Part shown: in pieces, positions 54,828-63,653 of the stretch | Position numbering within the stretch: position 1 is the first letter of the stretch | Layout: each line of letters starts with the position of its first letter | Origin: Hydrogenophaga sp. PBL-H3 | GTDB taxonomy: Bacteria; Pseudomonadota; Gammaproteobacteria; Burkholderiales; Burkholderiaceae_C | DNA length: 64,000 nt | Direction of reading: 5' to 3' | Assembly (NCBI RefSeq): GCF_010104355.1 | Contig: NZ_CP044972.1 | Location: 992,001-1,056,000 of the forward strand | Notes under the pieces: generated by a model | What the model was told of the DNA's origin: nothing | The model's database searches: none | The model's input: only the letters and a program-made list of their open reading frames with translations | Made by a program: the position numbers and the translations under genes

Positions 54828-56471
54828 TCAGGCGGAGAGGAGTTCGCGGGCGTGGGCCAGCGAGATTTCCGATTTTTCGCTGCCGCCGAGCATGCGCGCG
54901 AGTTCGATCACGCGGGCTTCGTGCTCAATGGGTGCCACTGTGCTCAAGGTTTGTCGCCCGACCATCTGCTTGCTCACCAGCAGGTGGTGGTCGGCGCAGG
55001 CCGCCACCTGGGGCAGGTGGGTCACGGCGAGCACCTGGCGGTCCTGTCCAAGCTGGCGCAGCAACTGGCCCACCGTGTGCGCCACGGCACCGCCGATGCC
55101 CGAGTCCACCTCGTCGAAGATGAGCGTGGGCGCTTGCCCCAGCCGGCTGGTGACCACCGAGATCGCCAGCGCGATGCGAGAGAGCTCACCGCCCGAGGCC
55201 ACCTTGCCCACCGGCTTGGGCGTGGCGCCGGCGTGGCCCGCCACGCGAAATTCGACCTGTTCCCAACCATGGGCCTGGGGCTCGTCGAGGCGTTGCAAGG
55301 CCACTTCAAAAACGCCGCCCTGCATGCCCAGCGCCTGCATGCTCTGCGTGACCGCTTTCGACAGTTTGGGCGCGGCCTTCTGGCGTTCCTTGGTGATGGT
55401 TTGCAACTCGGCGTTGAAGGCTTTCCAGGCCGAGCGTTCGGCTTGTTGCAGTGCTTCGAGGTCCAGCGCCTGATCGATCGCGGCCAGTTCGTGTTTCCAT
55501 TGCGCCAGCACCTCGGCCACTTCGTCGGGACTGCGGCGGTAGCGCCTGGCCAGCGATACCCACTGCGCCAGACGCTGGTCCAGCGCCTCCAGGCTGGCGG
55601 GGTCCTGGTCGGTGTGGCGGGCGTACTGGTGCAGGTTGTGTACGGTGTCCTGCACCTGAGCCAGTGCGGCTTCCAGCGCGGCGATGGCATCCGCAAACCG
55701 GGGCTCGATGTGCGCCTGCGCCTGCAGCGCCGAGAGCGCTCGGTGGATCAGTGCCGCCGCATTGGACTCCTCATCGTCCAGGGCGGTGACCGCGGCCTGC
55801 GCTGCGTCCAGCAGACCTTGCGCGTTGGCCAGGCGGCCGTGCTGTGCATTCAATTCTTCCCATTCGCCGGGCAGAGGCGCGAGTTTGTCGAGCTCCGCGA
55901 TCTGCCATGAGAGGCGCTCGCTTTCCTGCTTTAGCGTGTTCTGCTTTTCGGTCGCGTTGTCCAGTGCCTTGCGTTTTTGGCGCCACTGGGCCCAGGCCTG
56001 GGTGGCGCTGGAGGTGTCGATCCCGGCGTAGGCGTCCAGCAGGTCGCGCACCGCCTCTGCGCGTGTGAGGCTTTGCCAGGCATGTTGACCGTGAATATCG
56101 ACCAGACCGTCGGCCAGGGCCTTGAGCTGTGCCATCGTGGCAGCGCTGCCATTGATCCAGGCCCTGCTGCGCCCTTCGGTATCGACCGTGCGGCGCAGCA
56201 GCAGGCCATCTTCGACCGGGAAACCTTGTTCTTCCAGCCATGGGGTGAGCGACGCGGGGGCATCGAACTCGGCAGCGATCTCGCAGCGCAGAGCGCCTTC
56301 ACGCACCACGCCACTCTCGGCCCGGGCGCCCAGCGCCAGCTGCAATGCGTCGATCAGGATCGATTTGCCCGCACCAGTCTCGCCCGTGAGTACACCAAAG
56401 CCCTGGTCCAGGTCCAGGTCGAGGGATTGCACGATGACGAAGTCGCGCAGGGCGATGCGGCGGAGACTCAT
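54828..56471 (-). CDS. recN: DNA repair protein RecN
   Basis: A 547-residue SMC-like ATPase. Walker A is [20 protein letters not shown], the long central part is coiled coil, the signature is [14 protein letters not shown] and Walker B is [12 protein letters not shown]. It acts in double-strand-break repair. ATG 56471 starts [14 protein letters not shown], the normal N-terminus. It lies 45 bp after nadK in the same direction. Confidence 0.97.
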   Translation of the reverse strand: MSLRRIALRDFVIVQSLDLDLDQGFGVLTGETGAGKSILIDALQLALGARAESGVVREGALRCEIAAEFDAPASLTPWLEEQGFPVEDGLLLRRTVDTEGRSRAWINGSAATMAQLKALADGLVDIHGQHAWQSLTRAEAVRDLLDAYAGIDTSSATQAWAQWRQKRKALDNATEKQNTLKQESERLSWQIAELDKLAPLPGEWEELNAQHGRLANAQGLLDAAQAAVTALDDEESNAAALIHRALSALQAQAHIEPRFADAIAALEAALAQVQDTVHNLHQYARHTDQDPASLEALDQRLAQWVSLARRYRRSPDEVAEVLAQWKHELAAIDQALDLEALQQAERSAWKAFNAELQTITKERQKAAPKLSKAVTQSMQALGMQGGVFEVALQRLDEPQAHGWEQVEFRVAGHAGATPKPVGKVASGGELSRIALAISVVTSRLGQAPTLIFDEVDSGIGGAVAHTVGQLLRQLGQDRQVLAVTHLPQVAACADHHLLVSKQMVGRQTLSTVAPIEHEARVIELARMLGGSEKSEISLAHARELLSA

Positions 56472-56515
56472 GATGGATATGGGGCGGTGTGAACAGGCGG
56501 GATTCTGAAGGGTCC

Positions 56516-57433
56516 TCAGACCCCTTCGTTCCAGTGCAGCTTCTTGCGCAAGGTGTCGAAGTAACTCCATCCCACCGGATGCAACAGGCGCAAAGCATGT
56601 TCGGAGCGACGCACCACGATGCGGTCGCCGTGCAACAGGCTGGTGAAGGACTGCATGTCGAAATTGGCGCTGGCCTCTTTGCCCGAGACGATCTCCATCG
56701 CGATCTCGCTGTGCCCGGGAAGCACCACAGGCCGGTTCGACAAGGTATGCGGCGCGATTGGCACCATCAGCCAACCACCGATGGCCGGGTGCAGCAGCGG
56801 CCCCCCGGCAGACAGGGCATAAGCAGTGGAGCCGGTTGGGGAAGCAATGATCAAACCGTCGGCCCGTTGATTGGCCACGAAATGCCCATCCACCTCCACC
56901 CGCAGCTCGATCATGCTCGCAGCCCCCCCCCGATTGACCACCACGTCGTTGAGCGCGGTGGCCTCGAACACGCAGCGGCCATCGCGCCACACGCTGGCGG
57001 CCATGAGGGAGCGCGGATCGTCCTCGAACGAGCCGCGCAGGATCGGGCGCAGCTTGTCCCGAAAGTCTTCAAAAGGGATGTCGGTGATGAAGCCCAGGCG
57101 CCCCTGGTTGATGCCCACCAGCGGCACGCCGTAGCGCGCCAGTTGGCGGCCTATGCCCAGCATGGTGCCGTCGCCGCCCACCACCAGAGCCAGATCGCAG
57201 TGCTGGCCCATCTCGGGTACCGAGAGCGCCGGGTATTGGTTCAGGCCTGTGTTGAGCGAAGTCTCTTGCTCCAGCGATACGTCACAGCCTTCGTCGTGCA
57301 GGAAATGCGCGATCTCGTCGACCGCATCTCTCGACCCGGGTGCGTGGTATTTGCCGACGATGGCCACGTGCGAGAAGCGCAAGGGTCGGTCCGATCGGGT
57401 GGGATTGGACCGTGTGTCGGGGGGCATGATCAT
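56516..57433 (-). CDS. nadK: NAD kinase
   Basis: A 305-residue NAD kinase. The GGDGTML motif with catalytic Asp and the NDVVVNRG and [13 protein letters not shown] motifs are intact. It produces NADP from NAD. It shares a 94-bp divergent region with hrcA, which contains an inverted repeat. Confidence 0.97.
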   Translation of the reverse strand: MIMPPDTRSNPTRSDRPLRFSHVAIVGKYHAPGSRDAVDEIAHFLHDEGCDVSLEQETSLNTGLNQYPALSVPEMGQHCDLALVVGGDGTMLGIGRQLARYGVPLVGINQGRLGFITDIPFEDFRDKLRPILRGSFEDDPRSLMAASVWRDGRCVFEATALNDVVVNRGGAASMIELRVEVDGHFVANQRADGLIIASPTGSTAYALSAGGPLLHPAIGGWLMVPIAPHTLSNRPVVLPGHSEIAMEIVSGKEASANFDMQSFTSLLHGDRIVVRRSEHALRLLHPVGWSYFDTLRKKLHWNEGV

Positions 57434-57465
57434 CTACAAATTACAACATAGGCCGTCTGTGGTGG

Positions 57466-57505
57466 ATTGCCCGAAAACCCTCGACTGCGAACGGTACCGG
57501 GCAAT
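57466..57505. promoter_or_regulatory. Inverted repeat in the nadK/hrcA intergenic region
   Basis: ATTGCCCG at 57466-57473 and CGGGCAAT at 57498-57505 form perfect 8-bp arms separated by 24 bases. This is not the CIRCE element (TTAGCACTC-N9-GAGTGCTAA) that HrcA binds. It may be an operator for another regulator or a hairpin in the hrcA leader; function not known. Confidence 0.4.
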
Positions 57506-57527
57506 GCTCTCTCCGTAAAATGAAGTG

Positions 57528-58550
57528 ATGTTGGACGACCGCGCGAAGCTGCTGCTCAAAACCCTTGTCGAGCGATACATCGCCGACGGCCAGCCCGTGG
57601 GCTCTCGCACCCTGGCGCGAGCCGCCGGCATGGAGCTTTCACCCGCGACCATCCGCAACGTCATGAGCGATCTGGAAGAGCTCGGCCTGATCGCCAGTCC
57701 GCACACCTCGGCCGGGCGCATCCCCACAGCACGCGGGTACCGCCTGTTTGTCGACACCATGCTCACCGTGCGCCGCGAAGGCCTTTCGCCTGTGAGCGAT
57801 ATGACGACACCGCCGGGCATCGAAGCAGGCCAGCCGCACCGCGTCATCAGCCATGCGGCCAACATGCTGTCCAGCCTGTCGCAGTTCGTGGGCGTCATCA
57901 CCGCCCCGCGCCGCGCCTCGGTGTTTCGCCACATCGAGTTCCTGAGCCTGTCCGATCGCCGGGTTCTGGTGATCATCGTCTCGCCGGAGGGAGAGGTGCA
58001 GAACCGCATCATTCACACGCAGGCCACGTTCACCCAGTCGCAGCTGCTAGAAGCCGCCAACTTCCTCAACAGCCATTACTCCGGCTTGACCATGGAAGCC
58101 GTGCGTGAGCGTTTGAAAAACGAGGTTGACGCCTTGCGCGGCGAGATTGCCGACCTCATGAAGGCGGCGGTGGACATTGGCGCTGAAGGCGACGCTGCAC
58201 AAGACGAGGTGGTGGTGTCCGGTGAGCGCAACCTGCTGTCGGTGAGCGAGTTCTCCAGCGACATGGGCAACCTGCGCCGCATGTTCGATTTGTTTGAGCA
58301 GAAGACGCAGCTGATCCGCTTGCTGGACGTCTCGGCCCAAGCTGACGGCGTGCGCATCTACATCGGCGGCGAGAGTCAGGTCGTGCCATACGAAGATCTG
58401 TCTGTCGTGACGGCTCCCTACGAGGTCGATGGCCAGATCGTCGGCACGCTGGGCGTGATCGGGCCCCAGCGCATGCCTTACGAACGCATGATCCAGATCG
58501 TGGATGTGACGGCCAAGCTGGTGGGCAATGCACTGAGCCACAACAAGTAG
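57528..58550 (+). CDS. hrcA: Heat-inducible transcription repressor HrcA
   Basis: A 340-residue repressor with an N-terminal winged helix ([36 protein letters not shown]) and the HSAGRIPT-like segment here read as [13 protein letters not shown]. It represses groE/dnaK-type heat-shock genes through CIRCE; no CIRCE site is in this window. ATG 57528 is preferred over the GTG one codon earlier. Confidence 0.96.
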   Translation: MLDDRAKLLLKTLVERYIADGQPVGSRTLARAAGMELSPATIRNVMSDLEELGLIASPHTSAGRIPTARGYRLFVDTMLTVRREGLSPVSDMTTPPGIEAGQPHRVISHAANMLSSLSQFVGVITAPRRASVFRHIEFLSLSDRRVLVIIVSPEGEVQNRIIHTQATFTQSQLLEAANFLNSHYSGLTMEAVRERLKNEVDALRGEIADLMKAAVDIGAEGDAAQDEVVVSGERNLLSVSEFSSDMGNLRRMFDLFEQKTQLIRLLDVSAQADGVRIYIGGESQVVPYEDLSVVTAPYEVDGQIVGTLGVIGPQRMPYERMIQIVDVTAKLVGNALSHNK

Positions 58551-58592
58551 AGGTTTGCCCGGGGTCTGACCCCTACAATCCCGCCTGTTGTC

Positions 58593-58669
58593 GGGCCGTT
58601 AGCTCAGTTGGTTAGAGCAGAGGACTCATAATCCTTTGGTCGTTGGTTCAAGTCCAACACGGCCTACCA
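58593..58669 (+). tRNA. tRNA with CAT anticodon (annotated Met; probably Ile2 with lysidine)
   Basis: A 77-nt cloverleaf with encoded CCA: acceptor stem GGGCCGT with ACGGCCT, anticodon arm GAGGACTCATAATCCTT and T arm GTTGGTTCAAGTCCAAC. The anticodon is CAT. The C4-G69 and C5-G68 pairs and the TTGGTTCAAGTCCAAC-type T arm resemble E. coli tRNA-Ile2 (lysidine-modified) more than elongator tRNA-Met, so isoleucine identity is more likely. Confidence 0.9.
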
Positions 58670-58677
58670 AAAAACCC

Positions 58678-58686
58678 TGCTATAAT
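58678..58686 (+). promoter_or_regulatory. Extended -10 promoter of tRNA-Arg
   Basis: TGCTATAAT is a consensus -10 hexamer with the upstream TG, 11 bases before the first base of tRNA-Arg. There is no good -35, as is common with extended -10 promoters. It lets tRNA-Arg be transcribed separately from the preceding tRNA. Confidence 0.55.
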
Positions 58687-58696
58687 TCAAGGCTTC

Positions 58697-58773
58697 GCGG
58701 CTGTAGCTCAGTTGGATAGAGTACTTGGCTACGAACCAAGGGGTCGTGGGTTCAATTCCTGCCAGCCGCACCA
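58697..58773 (+). tRNA. tRNA-Arg (anticodon ACG); attachment site of the adjacent island
   Basis: A 77-nt cloverleaf with CCA: acceptor stem GCGGCTG with CAGCCGC, anticodon arm CTTGGCTACGAACCAAG with anticodon ACG, T arm GTGGGTTCAATTCCTGC. The integrase gene lies 103 bases downstream pointing towards it, so its 3' end is the likely attachment site; the tRNA is intact. Confidence 0.97.
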
Positions 58774-58792
58774 GAACATCGTTCTAGAACAA

Positions 58793-58824
58793 CGGGTTAG
58801 CTCCAAAAGAGCTAGCCCGTTTTT
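58793..58824 (+). terminator. Intrinsic terminator after tRNA-Arg
   Basis: CGGGTTAGCTC pairs with GAGCTAGCCCG (one wobble) around a five-base loop, then five T residues. It ends the tRNA transcript 20 bases after CCA. A 10-bp palindrome, GTTCTAGAAC, lies just before it at 58781-58790. Confidence 0.75.
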
Positions 58825-58830
58825 CTTTGC

Positions 58831-58850
58831 TGCGGGACTTTTGCGGGACT
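58831..58850 (+). repeat. Tandem TGCGGGACT repeats next to the integrase
   Basis: Two copies of TGCGGGACT stand two bases apart, between the tRNA terminator and the end of the integrase gene. Short tandem repeats in this place are often binding sites of the integrase arm domain or part of the attachment region; that role is inferred. Confidence 0.35.
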
Positions 58851-58876
58851 CGGAATTGATCATCAGCATCCGAGGC

Positions 58877-60001
58877 TCAAGTCCGTGTGCCGGCTTTCCG
58901 CAGCGCATGCTCCGCTTTCAGCGCCTGGAGGCTCTTGTTCCAGCCGTTGGTCGGCTTTGTGATCTTCTCCAGAGCTTCGTGAATCTCTCGGATCTGGGCC
59001 ATGGAGTAGTGGTCCGTGACGGAGCGATTGCTGTGCCACAGGACGTCCCGCCGGGTCGACTCACTGACGCCAGCCTCACGCAGTCGCATGCCCACCGTAT
59101 GGCGAAGGTCGTGGACATGCAGATCGCCCAGACCCGCCCTTGAGCGCGCTGCTTGCCACGCGCTGTTGTTCATGGCCTTGATTGGTCCAAGTTCACGGTG
59201 GCGCCAAGACATCGCGAAAACGTGGGTCGGGTGGTGCCCCCGCGCTTCCTCAATCACGGCCTGGGAAATGCTGTTGCACACCACCAGCTTTGAAGTGCGG
59301 CGCCCCTTGACGTTTTCTGGCGGGGTCTCGAAAACAGAGATGTTGAGCTCCGGCACTGGGATCTCCCAAGCCCATTGGAGATTGCAAACCACATCATCTC
59401 GCACGCCACTGTGCAGAGTAAACAGCGCCATGTCGTGAAGATGCTTCGGCAACTCCTTCAGCAAAAGCGCCTGCTCGTCCCAAGTGATCGGCCGTGGAGG
59501 ACGCTGATGACCTGTCAAAGGCAACATGGTGATCAGGGGGGCAGAGACCAGCCAAGGTTTGCCCGACTCGGGATCGCGCCAAGTTCCCGCTGCCAGATTG
59601 AGGACTCGACGCACCGCGCCCAGGCTCAAATTGATCGATTTGTGTGAGATCTTTGCCTTGCGTCGAGCATCAATGAAAGGCTGCAGTGTTCCTGAATGAA
59701 CTTGCTCAAGCAGAAGGTCGCCAATGTAGGGCATCACGGCCTTCAGGTGATAGCCAGATGACTCCACTGACGCCATATGCGCATTCTCTTCAATGAAGCG
59801 CCCAGCAGCTTGGTCAAAGGTAATCTGGGGGGTGACACCATGGACGCGCGTCTGCCGTAGTGCCTCTAGTTCCCGGGTGAGCCACGCTTCTGCGTCTTCA
59901 TACGATCCAAAGCTTTGGTAAACCCGAACTCCTTCGACGAACTTATCGACGACCCAGCTGCCGTTTTGCCGTTTGTAGATGCCGGTTGATTTTTTTCCCA
60001 T
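58877..60001 (-). CDS. int: Tyrosine recombinase/phage-type integrase of a tRNA-Arg island
   Basis: A 374-residue site-specific recombinase. The N-terminal part has an Arm-type DNA-binding start (GIYKRQNGSWVVDKFVEGVR) and a SAM-like core-binding domain; the catalytic domain shows the first Arg in HSGVRDDVVCNLQW, the HxxR motif HDLRHTVG, the later His/Trp in LWHSNRSVTDHYS and the nucleophilic Tyr in DHYS. It lies just downstream of tRNA-Arg. The 5' end overlaps the excisionase-like gene by 136 bases in another frame. Confidence 0.93.
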   Translation of the reverse strand: MGKKSTGIYKRQNGSWVVDKFVEGVRVYQSFGSYEDAEAWLTRELEALRQTRVHGVTPQITFDQAAGRFIEENAHMASVESSGYHLKAVMPYIGDLLLEQVHSGTLQPFIDARRKAKISHKSINLSLGAVRRVLNLAAGTWRDPESGKPWLVSAPLITMLPLTGHQRPPRPITWDEQALLLKELPKHLHDMALFTLHSGVRDDVVCNLQWAWEIPVPELNISVFETPPENVKGRRTSKLVVCNSISQAVIEEARGHHPTHVFAMSWRHRELGPIKAMNNSAWQAARSRAGLGDLHVHDLRHTVGMRLREAGVSESTRRDVLWHSNRSVTDHYSMAQIREIHEALEKITKPTNGWNKSLQALKAEHALRKAGTRT

Positions 60002-60270
60002 GGTGTTGCACTCGTTTTTTCTGGTTTTGTCTGCATGTCGTCGGCGCGAGCGATCTCAGTGCCGGGTGCATTGAACATTTCGTATGCGATCGCCTTCACT
60101 TCTTCGCAAAGGAACAGGAGAGAAGTGCCTTGCTTTGTTGTTCTCAGGCGCGGCCTGATGTGCGTGTCGAAGTAGTTTGGCTTGACGCAAAGTGCTTGAA
60201 TGGCGTGTTGGCGGTTCATGCAATACCTAGGGAGCTCATCGTCTAAGTCGGGCCGTGGTTTTTCTTTCAT
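59866..60270 (-). CDS. Excisionase-like small DNA-binding protein
   Basis: A 134-residue protein. Residues about 15-70 (MNRQHAIQALCVKPNYFDTH, IRPRLRTTKQGTSLLFLCEE) look like the helix-turn-helix plus wing of AlpA/Xis-like recombination directionality factors; the rest is low-complexity and hydrophilic. Its last 136 bases overlap the start of the integrase gene, suggesting that the two are co-regulated. ATG 60270 is used. The role in excision is inferred from fold impression and position. Confidence 0.6.
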   Translation of the reverse strand: MKEKPRPDLDDELPRYCMNRQHAIQALCVKPNYFDTHIRPRLRTTKQGTSLLFLCEEVKAIAYEMFNAPGTEIARADDMQTKPEKTSATPWEKNQPASTNGKTAAGSSISSSKEFGFTKALDRMKTQKRGSPGN

Positions 60271-60508
60271 GTGTAGTTCTCTCTGATCAAGATTGCATAG
60301 GTCAGTCACTTGTCAAGAGCACGGCAGTACGCAAGCGCCCCAGTGAGGCAAAGCCGAGCCTGGGCACAGACAACTTGCCCAATTGATGAAAAGGAAAAAA
60401 ATGAAGAGCCCGCTTTGCGAAGAGCGGAACGGAAAATACCTGTGTGGCCTACGCAGAAGGCGGCCGGTGCGAAGCTGGCGCGTGAATGGCTGCTAGCTCG
60501 CGGTGATT

Positions 60509-60592
60509 GAAGGATTTCGCCTTCACGCACTTGCGTGCGCCGACCCGGGCATCTGGGTCAGATCAGAATCAACCAGCCGACCATGACCAGTC
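60509..60592 (+). repeat. Degenerate direct repeat, copy 1
   Basis: The unit starts with GAAGG-N6-CCTTC (hairpin), followed by CGCAC-TTGC-GTGCG (second hairpin), then about 40 less conserved bases and the end GACCAGTC. The first 36 bases match copy 2 in 26 positions with no gap. Its second stem differs from copy 2 by a compensating C-G to T-A change. Confidence 0.65.
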
Positions 60593-60629
60593 TTTTCATT
60601 CGAGACTTGTCACAACGCTGATCTGGGCG

Positions 60630-60657
60630 GAGTTCACTCATAAAAATCAGTGAACTC
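60630..60657. repeat. Perfect 9-bp inverted repeat between the two direct repeats
   Basis: GAGTTCACT and AGTGAACTC are perfect complements with a 10-base AT-rich loop (CATAAAAATC). It may be an operator of a dimeric repressor or a hairpin. Position between the two repeat units suggests one structured region. Confidence 0.65.
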
Positions 60658-60666
60658 AAGTTGAAG

Positions 60667-60751
60667 GAAGGCATGTGCCTTCACGTACTGTCGTACGGTG
60701 ACTAGAAATGTATTGTGCTGACCGAACCTGGTCAATCGATCACGACCAGTC
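60667..60751 (+). repeat. Degenerate direct repeat, copy 2
   Basis: Starts with GAAGGCA-TG-TGCCTTC, then CGTAC-TGTC-GTACG, and ends with GACCAGTC like copy 1; the distance from the second hairpin to GACCAGTC is 41-42 bases in both. Starts 158 bases after copy 1. It ends 55 bases before the stop of the TraB-like gene. Confidence 0.65.
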
Positions 60752-60805
60752 CTGCGGCTGGAGCTTGTCAGTGCTCGCACGCCTGCCCCAACTGTCCATC
60801 GCGTT

Positions 60806-62086
60806 TCACGCTGGCCCGCGTCTCATGGTTTCGGCGACAACGCCACTGCGTGTGGCCCAGGCAAGCGACAGGACGTGTTTTGCCATGAAACGGCTGGCGT
60901 GAGTCATCTGAGGAGTGCCGTCCGCAATACTCAAAACGACGATCCGCGCTGGATGGGTTGCTGCCGCGCTTGCATGCCAGAGTTCCAGAAAGGGTTTCAA
61001 GTCATCGCGGGGCCAATGTTGATAAGCAACTTCAAGTTGTGCTGGTCGCCCGTGCTCATCAGCCCTGCTACCGGGAGCAGGAGCAGATGGGTCCATCGCA
61101 ATCACCTCGACGTTGCAGGTTGGGCTCCGGAACTTGACTGTGTTTGCCAGCGTGCTCGGGAGCATGGCTATGCACTCCGAAGTAGCCGGTCCCGAGCTCC
61201 CCAAGTTCGCAGTCGCAATGTTCACGACCAATCCGATCTTGTGGCGCGTCACCGCCGTACGAAGTTCGTGTAGAACGACCGCCCGCTCTGTGAGCAGATT
61301 CACCCCGAAGTGCCGCTGAGGTGTGAACACCAGCAGGATCGGTTCATGCTGCTGGTTGACCAGGGCGAGCTTGCCGAGCAAAGCCTCAAGCCGCAGGGCT
61401 TTTTCACGCTGCTCGTCGGGGCTATGCAGCTCTCCCTCAACTCGATTGGCCGACACTACTGCGACAGGACCTAAATGGCTCGGCGCAGCCGTCTGATTGA
61501 AGGTTCCGCCAAGAATCACAGCGGCGGAGATGGCAACTGCGAGCGATCGCCCGGAGATCACGCTCACCGGTGCCTGCTGCTCACGTTCTCTGCGAATGGC
61601 GGTGAGCAGTAGCGAGGTCAACACGCCAGCAGCGACAAGGGTCAGCGCGCCCATTCCCCCCTTGCCGATGAAGAGCCAACCCAGGGCGGGATGTGCCAAA
61701 CCCCATCCACCCATTGGTGTGACGAGTGTCACGAACCACGCGCCCAGCATGGTGATGAACCGCCTAAATGTAGTTGGGTGGTGGCCACCAGTGAGCGCCC
61801 ATGCCGATGCGGAGAAAGCCAGAACCAGGCAAGCGGTCATCAGCCTTTCCCATCCATCGGTGCCCTGTGTGACCAGGAGTTCACCGATAGCGTACGGTCC
61901 GAGCGCGCCAAGGTAATAGCCAGCGGAGATTGCCAAAGCTCGCAGACGCGTTGGCTGAAGTCCACACATGAAAGGCAGCACGATGCTGAGGGCACCTCCC
62001 CATGTGGTCCCCGGCCAAGCCACATAGCCAAGCGCAAGTCCACAGACGCCAAGCGCAAGCAGATACATCTCAAGACTGCGCTTCAC
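60806..62086 (-). CDS. Multi-spanning membrane protein resembling Ti-plasmid TraB
   Basis: A 426-residue protein. Residues 1-205 contain six or seven hydrophobic segments (LEMYLLALGVCGLALGYVAW, then FRRFITMLGAWFVTLVTPMG); residues about 210-426 form a soluble domain with alternating strands (ILLVFTPQRHFGVNLLTERA, IGLVVNIATANLG). The layout, membrane part plus nitrilase-like part, resembles TraB of Ti-type conjugation systems, which is related to apolipoprotein acyltransferase; the Cys of the nitrilase triad cannot be confirmed. GTG 62086 has AGAGGT upstream and overlaps the preceding stop. Confidence 0.55.
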   Translation of the reverse strand: MKRSLEMYLLALGVCGLALGYVAWPGTTWGGALSIVLPFMCGLQPTRLRALAISAGYYLGALGPYAIGELLVTQGTDGWERLMTACLVLAFSASAWALTGGHHPTTFRRFITMLGAWFVTLVTPMGGWGLAHPALGWLFIGKGGMGALTLVAAGVLTSLLLTAIRREREQQAPVSVISGRSLAVAISAAVILGGTFNQTAAPSHLGPVAVVSANRVEGELHSPDEQREKALRLEALLGKLALVNQQHEPILLVFTPQRHFGVNLLTERAVVLHELRTAVTRHKIGLVVNIATANLGSSGPATSECIAMLPSTLANTVKFRSPTCNVEVIAMDPSAPAPGSRADEHGRPAQLEVAYQHWPRDDLKPFLELWHASAAATHPARIVVLSIADGTPQMTHASRFMAKHVLSLAWATRSGVVAETMRRGPA

Positions 62087-62991
62087 TGCCGTACCTCTGG
62101 GTGGCGTGGGGCTAGTAGGCCCATGTGGGAGGCGATTCGTGACAGGCCCGTCGAGCCAACCAGATGGGACCGGAGGGGGACGCGAAGCTGGGACGCTGGC
62201 TCGCCTGCTCGCGCGAGATGGATCCACCTGCGATCCGCGTCGTATCGGTCGAGATGAAGGTCCCAGGCGTTGTGGCCTGAGAGCTTGACCTCCAGCGTCA
62301 ACCAGTCGCAGATTCCCTGTGTCAGTGCTTCCGATGCGGGTAACACCGCACCCACTTGCGCGACACATGCCACTTCGATTTCGAGCAAAAATTTCAGGAC
62401 AGCTTTGAGACGCGCGCCCTCCTGCTCACGGCGGAGCCATCGCGTTGGCCAGCCTCGTTCACTGCTTGCCATCAACAGGAAGAAGCCAAGGCGCGATGCT
62501 GGGCTGTGTGCAGGTTGATGTGCTGGTAGTGCGAGCTCATGCTGAAACGTCGCACCTCCGGGCAGCGCGTGTTCCAGCAAGAAGCGGGTGGTCTCAGGTT
62601 CCCAGTGCTCAAGATCGGTTATCCACGGTAGCCGGTGCAGGACACTTGTGCGTACGCCTTCGGGTGCCCAATTTTGCAGGGCCTCCTGAACCATGCCCCA
62701 ATGTGTTGAGCGCGGCCGCAGAGCTGGGCCGTTATTAACGACCACATGGTCCATCTCGCAGAACAGCACGGGAATGGCCAGGAGTTCATTGAAAGTGACT
62801 TTTTGGCGGTGCCGGTAGGCCAGCCGGGTCGCCGTGACGGCAAGTTGGTCCAGATCCTCTGCGGTTTGTACGCCGGGATCCATCGCGTTCTCGCCTGTTT
62901 GAAGGGATGTGCGCCCTGCACCCCTGGTCTGGCTTCCCTGTTGCATCTCGCTTAAACACTTCACGAGCAGCGATTGCCGTTCTTCTTTCAT
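62083..62991 (-). CDS. Uncharacterised protein of the island
   Basis: A 302-residue soluble protein, no signal peptide or membrane segment. I do not recognise the family. Notable parts are FNELLAIPVLFCEMDHVVVN, ATRLAYRHRQK and WLTLEVKLSGHNAWDLHLDR. The stop overlaps the GTG start of the TraB-like gene, so the two are translationally coupled and probably act together. ATG 62991 follows an AGGGA site. Confidence 0.7.
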   Translation of the reverse strand: MKEERQSLLVKCLSEMQQGSQTRGAGRTSLQTGENAMDPGVQTAEDLDQLAVTATRLAYRHRQKVTFNELLAIPVLFCEMDHVVVNNGPALRPRSTHWGMVQEALQNWAPEGVRTSVLHRLPWITDLEHWEPETTRFLLEHALPGGATFQHELALPAHQPAHSPASRLGFFLLMASSERGWPTRWLRREQEGARLKAVLKFLLEIEVACVAQVGAVLPASEALTQGICDWLTLEVKLSGHNAWDLHLDRYDADRRWIHLARAGEPASQLRVPLRSHLVGSTGLSRIASHMGLLAPRHPEVRQ

Positions 62992-63087
62992 GGCATCCCT
63001 GCGGTCCGGACGGTGGCCTGTTTCGCAGGAACCAAGTCAGATGTCACCTGGTTTGTGCTGATGTGTGATGGTTTTGTCATGGCTGAA

Positions 63088-63276
63088 TCAGTAGTCGCTG
63101 TCCTGCCAGAGGCGGTACAAGTGGTCCTCCTCCATCTGATCCTGAATCTGCTTGTAGGGGTCGTCATCGTCGTCATCAGAGTGTGATGATCGGCCTCTCG
63201 CGCTGCTGTTACCTTGAAACGCGATCCAGACAACAAAAATCAAGAATCCGAGCATCAGCCAGGTGGTGGAGTTCAT
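63088..63276 (-). CDS. Small single-pass membrane protein with acidic tail
   Basis: A 62-residue protein: one N-terminal helix (WLMLGFLIFVVWIAFQG) followed by a polar tail with six aspartates in a row and DPYKQIQDQMEEDHLY. An AGGAG site stands before ATG 63276, which overlaps the upstream stop as ATGA. Family unknown; position in the island suggests a minor part of a transfer or membrane complex. Confidence 0.7.
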   Translation of the reverse strand: MNSTTWLMLGFLIFVVWIAFQGNSSARGRSSHSDDDDDDPYKQIQDQMEEDHLYRLWQDSDY

Positions 63277-63653
63277 GCTCGAGCTCCTGTGAGGAGGGAA
63301 CCTCGGCCAAGCAAGCGCAGTGGCTCCCTCGAGATAATTCGTGCAGCGGCCCAACGCAGAAAGCAGATCTGCTCTTGCAGGTTGCTAGGTTCCGGCATCG
63401 TGCGCAGCCCAAGCTCGTCGACCATGGCCTCGAGCAGGGGATCCAATGCACTGCGGGTTGCCCAGAGCGAGAATCCCAGGCCGGGTCGCACTTGACGCAG
63501 CTTCTGCATGAGCAGGTTGCGTCCGCACACCGACTTCAAGAGCCAGTGGGGCGCCCCGGTGATAGATCGATTCAGCGCGGCAACGTCGAAGTGCTGTCTC
63601 AGGGGTTGGCGCCAGGCTGTGGCTCGAATCGCTTCTTGGAGAGTGGGAGTCAT
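63273..63653 (-). CDS. Uncharacterised small protein of the island
   Basis: A 126-residue, basic, helical protein with no recognised motif (VCGRNLLMQKLRQVRPGLGF). Coupled by ATGA to the 62-residue membrane protein downstream. It is the first gene of the minus-strand cassette leading to the TraB-like gene. Function unknown. Confidence 0.6.
   Translation of the reverse strand: MTPTLQEAIRATAWRQPLRQHFDVAALNRSITGAPHWLLKSVCGRNLLMQKLRQVRPGLGFSLWATRSALDPLLEAMVDELGLRTMPEPSNLQEQICFLRWAAARIISREPLRLLGRGSLLTGARA

Larger units (their letters stand above)
60271..60805. other. Gene-free region of the island with repeats and hairpins
   Basis: No reading frame here looks like a gene; the 66-residue plus-strand frame at 60310-60510 has a low-complexity, non-protein-like composition. 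Lower GC than the chromosome. It contains two degenerate direct repeats of about 84 bases and a perfect 9-bp inverted repeat between them (separate entries). It may hold the promoter of the xis-int transcript, a transfer origin or a regulatory RNA. Confidence 0.6.

Noticed and set aside
57434..57527. CIRCE element before hrcA
   Set aside because: The inverted repeat there has different arms and a 24-base spacer, not TTAGCACTC-N9-GAGTGCTAA.
60310..60510. 66-residue plus-strand frame in the island gap
   Set aside because: No ribosome site, no family, and it runs into the repeat unit.
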